This document shows positions 60,791-64,000 of a stretch of 64,000 bases of DNA, one piece after another; the stretch's first letter is position 1, and each line of letters starts with the position of its first letter. The stretch is taken from the NCBI GenBank assembly GCA_002355495.1, contig AP017424.1, positions 7,691,501 through 7,755,500 of the forward strand, in the 5' to 3' direction. The notes under the pieces were generated by a model that had not been told where the DNA came from, ran no database searches, and saw only the letters and a program-made list of their open reading frames with translations. The stretch is from Streptomyces laurentii. GTDB taxonomy: Bacteria; Actinomycetota; Actinomycetes; Streptomycetales; Streptomycetaceae. Made by a program: the position numbers and the translations under genes.

Positions 60791-61954
60791 CTAAGGCCTC
60801 AGGACGGCGGGCGGCGGGGTCCACCGGTGCTTCGGGGACACCGCGGAGCAGACCCCGTAGTCCTTCTTCAGATGCTCCGGGACCGCGTAGTGCATGACAC
60901 GGCCACGGGTCAGCGACGACAGCTCGAAGACCGTGGTCAGATGCCCGAGCCGGTCCAGCAGCCACGCCCCCATCGGGGAGCGGTCCTCGACCGTCTCCAG
61001 GACCCCGAGCAGATGCGGCACCGCCTTGACCACCGTGTCCCAGGTGGTACGGGGCACCTGGAGCCAGTCGGCGCACGTGTCGCCCACGAGGTGGCGGATC
61101 AGCGAGGAGACGATCGGGTCGAAGAAGGTGCCCGGCACCACCTCCTCGTACAGGTCGATGAGCTGCCGCGTGAGCAGCGCCCCGTCGTCCGAGGGCCCCA
61201 TGTGCCGGATCATGTACAGATCGAGGAAGGCGCGCGCCTCCTCCAGGGTCCGCGGGACCGCCTCCTGGTCGACGCCGAGCATGGCCCCCACCACCCGCCA
61301 GGCGTAGTAGTAGGCCTCGGCGCCTTCGTTGGACATGTGGACGCCGAGCCGGTGCAGACTGTCCAGGACCAGCATCGAGAAGAACATCTGCCCGCCGATC
61401 ATGTCCTCCTGGCAGATCGGCACGCCCAGCGCCGCCGTGTCCCAGCGGTCCTCGCGCAGCAGATGATGCCGGATCGCGGCGTGCAGCAGCCGCACCTTCT
61501 GCGCCGCCGGGACGAACCGGCTGCCGGCCTCGAAGGCGTCCGGCCGCATCAGATAGAGCGTGAACTGGCCGGTCTCCGCCATCCGCTTCGAGGGGTACTT
61601 CAGACCGTGCGTCGTCGTGAGCAGCTGCGCCACGTGCGGCACGAGATAGCAGGCGGGCATGGAGGCGAAGGACAGCGCGGTGGTGATGTGCACGTCGTTG
61701 TCGGTGAAGAAGAGCCGGGCCTTCTCCATCTCGCCCCAGTCCACCCAGTCCGGCGCGGAGCTCGTGGCGTGCAGGTATTCGCGGGCCACGTCCGGCAGCC
61801 CGTCCGGCAGCGGAGCGCCCACCGTGGACACGTACCGCATCAGGGTGTTGAACCGGCCGACCTCCCCGCGCTCGAAGAGCGTGGCGACGGTGGCGTCGGC
61901 GAGTTCGTCGCCGGTCTGGCGCAGGGCGTCCATCGACGCCTCGGTGGGGATCAT
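60791..61954 (-). CDS. MpaB/latex-clearing-protein-type oxygenase (DUF2236)
   Basis: 387 residues from ATG 61954, with GAAGGAG upstream; an earlier in-frame GTG/ATG lacks a site. The DUF2236 core is visible: V-D-W-G-E-M-E-K-A-R-L-F-F, K-R-M-A-E-T-G-Q-F, Q-K-V-R-L-L-H-A-A-I-R-H-H (candidate haem ligand region) and I-C-Q-E-D-M. Lcp cleaves rubber and MpaB cleaves a farnesyl side chain, both oxidatively at isoprenoid double bonds. There is no Tat signal, so it should act inside the cell. Its upstream neighbour is a polyprenyl diphosphate synthase, a meaningful pairing. Confidence 0.83.
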   Translation of the reverse strand: MIPTEASMDALRQTGDELADATVATLFERGEVGRFNTLMRYVSTVGAPLPDGLPDVAREYLHATSSAPDWVDWGEMEKARLFFTDNDVHITTALSFASMPACYLVPHVAQLLTTTHGLKYPSKRMAETGQFTLYLMRPDAFEAGSRFVPAAQKVRLLHAAIRHHLLREDRWDTAALGVPICQEDMIGGQMFFSMLVLDSLHRLGVHMSNEGAEAYYYAWRVVGAMLGVDQEAVPRTLEEARAFLDLYMIRHMGPSDDGALLTRQLIDLYEEVVPGTFFDPIVSSLIRHLVGDTCADWLQVPRTTWDTVVKAVPHLLGVLETVEDRSPMGAWLLDRLGHLTTVFELSSLTRGRVMHYAVPEHLKKDYGVCSAVSPKHRWTPPPAVLRP

Positions 61955-62062
61955 GCGGGCTCCTTCGACGAGCATCCGTGAGGGGGAGGAGAGTGCGGGG
62001 GGTACGGCGAAGCGGTGCGCGCCCGGGACGGCGCGGGTGCGGTACGGCGGGGGTCGGGGCGG

Positions 62063-63127
62063 TCAGGACGCCCGGGCCGACGCGGCGTGAGCGAGCGAGG
62101 TGAGGGCGGCGACGGTGGCCGGGGGCGCGTCGAGCTCGTCGAGGACGCGCAGCGCCTCCGCCACCCGCGCGGCGATCATGGCCTCCACCCGTTCCGGAGC
62201 CCGTACGCGACGCATCAGCTCCCGCACCTCGTCCAGATCGCCGCCCTCGGATCCGTCCCCGTCCCCGCTCCCGTCCAGGAGGGCGCGCAGCCGCGCGCGT
62301 CCGGCCGCGTCCGTGAGCCGCCAGGCCTCCGCGAGCAGCGCGGTCGGCCGCCGCCCGCGCAGGTCGTCGGCGCCGGCCTTGCCGGTGTCCGCCGGGTCGC
62401 CGAACAGCCCGAGCAGGTCGTCCCGCAGCTGGAACGCCTCGCCGAGCGGCAGCCCGTACGCCGAGTAGCCCTCGCCCAGCCGCGCCGCGGCCCCGGCCAG
62501 GGCCCCGCCGATCAACAGCGGCTGTTCGACGGTGTACTTGGCCGTCTTGTAGCGGATCACCTTCAGCGAGACCGCCGTGTCCGGCACCCCGCCCGTGTGC
62601 AGGACCTCCAGGCACTCGCCCGCGATCAGCTCCCGCGCGAGCGCCGCCCACAACGGCCGGGCCCGCCCCAGATACGCGGCGGGCAGCCCGCTCTCCACGA
62701 ACAACTGCCCGGCCAGCGCCATCAGCAGATCACCCACCAGCATGGCCAGCGAGCGGGCGGCCCCGGCGGGCCGCGGATGCCCCGGGACGGCGGAGCGCAG
62801 CGCCCGGTGCGCGGTGGGCCGCCCGTGCCGCAGCGGACTGCCGTCGATCAGGTCGTCGTGCACGACCGCGGCCGCGTGCACCAACTCGACGGCGGCCGCC
62901 GCCCGGACCAGCGCGTCGCTGTCCGGCTGCCCGCCGCCCCGCCAGCCCCAATAACAGAACGCGGCCCGCAGCCGCTTGCCGTGCGCGACCGCCGCCTCCA
63001 GCTCCCCGGCCACCGGCCCGAGGTCCGCGTCGACGGCGGCCAGCGCGTCGGCCTCCCGGGCGACGAACCGGCCCAGCACCTCGTCGACCCGGATCTTGAA
63101 CGCCGCCGGGTCCCAGACCTCAGCCAT
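62063..63127 (-). CDS. Polyprenyl (geranylgeranyl-type) diphosphate synthase
   Basis: 354 residues. The first Asp-rich motif is V-H-D-D-L-I-D-G near residue 91 with G-K-R-L-R before it, and the second is L-R-D-D-L-L-G-L-F-G-D near 245; K-T-A-K-Y-T lies between. Both give the metal sites for chain elongation from IPP and an allylic primer. An Ala at the position before the first motif (H-A-A-A-V-V-H) suggests medium chains such as C20 or longer, but length cannot be fixed by eye. It overlaps the small upstream gene by eight bases. Confidence 0.92.
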   Translation of the reverse strand: MAEVWDPAAFKIRVDEVLGRFVAREADALAAVDADLGPVAGELEAAVAHGKRLRAAFCYWGWRGGGQPDSDALVRAAAAVELVHAAAVVHDDLIDGSPLRHGRPTAHRALRSAVPGHPRPAGAARSLAMLVGDLLMALAGQLFVESGLPAAYLGRARPLWAALARELIAGECLEVLHTGGVPDTAVSLKVIRYKTAKYTVEQPLLIGGALAGAAARLGEGYSAYGLPLGEAFQLRDDLLGLFGDPADTGKAGADDLRGRRPTALLAEAWRLTDAAGRARLRALLDGSGDGDGSEGGDLDEVRELMRRVRAPERVEAMIAARVAEALRVLDELDAPPATVAALTSLAHAASARAS

Positions 63128-63434
63128 CGGCCCGCGACCGCCGCTCCAGCACGTGCTGCGCCAGCACCTCCAGATGAGCCGGCGGCACCGCCGCGTACCG
63201 GTCGAGCGCGAGCCGCCCGCGCGCCCGCAGATCCTGCTCGGCGTCCTCGACGAGCCGGCCCGTGTCCGAGCGCCGCAACAGCCCCCGGAGCGCTCCCGCG
63301 GCCGTCCCCAGGGTACTCACCGCCAGGTCGGCGAGCCCCGCGACCAGCAGCACCGCCCCGTCGTCCGTGCCCTCCCGCGCCGCGCCGCCCGCCCGGCCTT
63401 CCCCTGCTGCCGTGCCGCCGCTCTGCGATGTCAA
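63120..63434 (-). CDS. Small Ala/Gly/Arg-rich protein coupled to the polyprenyl synthase
   Basis: 104 residues from ATG 63434. A disordered Gly/Ala start leads to V-L-L-V-A-G-L-A-D-L-A-V-S-T-L-G-T-A-A-G-A, weakly hydrophobic, then D-A-E-Q-D-L-R-A-R-G-R-L-A-L-D-R-Y-A, helical. Its end overlaps the synthase start by eight bases, so the two are co-translated. Not recognised; it could be an adaptor of the synthase. Confidence 0.7.
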   Translation of the reverse strand: MTSQSGGTAAGEGRAGGAAREGTDDGAVLLVAGLADLAVSTLGTAAGALRGLLRRSDTGRLVEDAEQDLRARGRLALDRYAAVPPAHLEVLAQHVLERRSRADG

Positions 63435-63538
63435 CGCCGTTCCCCGTTCCCGCGCCCGTGCGCGCTCGTCCTCGGGTGGTCGGGCCCAGCGTGGCGGGCG
63501 GCGCGTACGGCGTGCGCGGAAAACTCACGAACGGGTGA

Positions 63539-64000
63539 TCATCGGGCTTCCGCCCGGTCCGGGGCGAGCGCGCCCGTGAGATGGTCGTACGCGACGTGTG
63601 CGTGCAGCCGTACCCCCGTCACCAGGGTGTCGTCGTCGGCGTAGAACCCAGGATGGTGGTTGGTGACCAGACCGCGTCCGCCCGCGAGCGGGACCGGCAG
63701 ACCCCGTTCGTCCAGGGCCGCGTCCTGGACGCCGAGCGTCACGTACAGCCCGCCGAACCGGTCGATGAACTCGGACACGTCGTCGTAGCCGAGCGACGGG
63801 ACGGTCTCCACCACGCGCTCGGCGCCCACCACCCGGCGGAAGGTCGGCAGACCGGCGGCCACCCACGCCGCGCCGTTGCGCACCGGTGGCACCGGCTGGA
63901 GGTAGTCCACTCGGGCCGTGGCCTGGTACGCGGCGGCCGTGTGCCCGGCCAGCGTCGCCAGCCGCCGGCGTACCTCCGCCATGCCGGACTCGTCCGCGCA
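63539..64000 (-). CDS. M20-family amidohydrolase, C-terminal part (partial)
   Basis: The frame is open to the window end, so the N-terminus lies outside. The visible 154 residues contain Y-D-D-V-S-E-F-I-D-R-F-G-G-L-Y-V-T-L-G-V-Q-D near the middle and N-H-H-P-G-F-Y-A-D-D-D-T-L-V-T-G-V-R at the end. These match the catalytic-domain C-terminus of M20D amidohydrolases such as hippurate or N-acyl-amino-acid hydrolases, including the late metal-ligand His in N-H-H-P. It is the next gene upstream on the same strand as the isoprenoid set but separated by ~100 bp. Confidence 0.85.
   Translation of the reverse strand, partial: CADESGMAEVRRRLATLAGHTAAAYQATARVDYLQPVPPVRNGAAWVAAGLPTFRRVVGAERVVETVPSLGYDDVSEFIDRFGGLYVTLGVQDAALDERGLPVPLAGGRGLVTNHHPGFYADDDTLVTGVRLHAHVAYDHLTGALAPDRAEAR

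Noticed and set aside
60333..62651. Extension of the cupin frame upstream through the oxygenase gene
   Set aside because: The upstream part is shadow of the oxygenase and polyprenyl synthase genes; the cupin has its own ATG with a GGGAG site at 60665.

Overview
The window is very GC-rich, with strong G/C bias at third codon positions, GTG and TTG starts, GGAGG-type ribosome binding sites and many four-base stop/start overlaps. Together with typical Streptomyces families (conservon cvnABCD, MbtH, septum-formation-like protein, SWIM/SNF2 pair, DUF6397, DUF6328, NsrR with Cys92/98/104) this points to a Streptomyces or close relative. No tRNA, rRNA or CRISPR array was seen. All family calls come from reading the translated sequence; no database search was run.

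Layout. 1-3.2 kb: the right end of a non-ribosomal peptide cluster (end of a condensation-type domain, P450, MbtH, MFS exporter). It abuts the first ~40 codons of a broken aldehyde dehydrogenase gene whose GAF-domain regulator is still intact, so the cluster edge lies at a recombination scar near 3.2-3.3 kb. 4.8-20.5 kb: mostly stable chromosomal genes: folD behind a ZTP-type riboswitch, a secreted septum-formation-like protein, a TetR/methyltransferase pair with twin operators, a SWIM/SNF2 helicase operon, a fatty acid desaturase, a MOSC protein, a PLP enzyme, a truncated IS701-like transposase, a secreted tannase-like esterase and another methyltransferase. 20.6-26.4 kb: an MHYT sensor followed by a conservon (cvnA-cvnB-cvnC-cvnD) and a second cvnB paralogue. 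26.5-29.4 kb: DUF6397 protein with a possible frameshift, and an ATP-dependent DNA ligase.

30-44.3 kb is the most accessory part. It holds a transposase remnant, a membrane Ser/Thr kinase facing a CpXC-TPR-CHAT protease with a small partner gene, and a minus-strand run built from nucleotide-hydrolase modules: MazG-like, HIT-phosphotransferase fusion, methyltransferase-Nudix-PIMT-like triple fusion, GFA protein and GNAT-Nudix fusion, followed upstream by an isochorismatase-like hydrolase. These two modules are the best candidates for poorly described systems.

44.7-51.9 kb carries exported or small proteins (two lipoproteins, a NodB deacetylase, an I36-type inhibitor interrupted by an in-frame TGA exactly where a Cys is expected), an L7/L12-tail-like zinc-ribbon protein and a short MreB-like actin. 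52-53.7 kb is the nitric oxide response pair hmp/nsrR with NsrR-like sites. 53.8-60.3 kb has a Bcp peroxiredoxin, a broken phosphotransferase, PadR and TetR regulators, an FAD monooxygenase with twin operators, an SRPBCC protein, a PHB-depolymerase-like esterase and a TPR protein. 60.3-63.4 kb is a small isoprenoid-looking set (cupin, MpaB/Lcp-type oxygenase, polyprenyl diphosphate synthase, small partner), and the window ends inside an M20 amidohydrolase.
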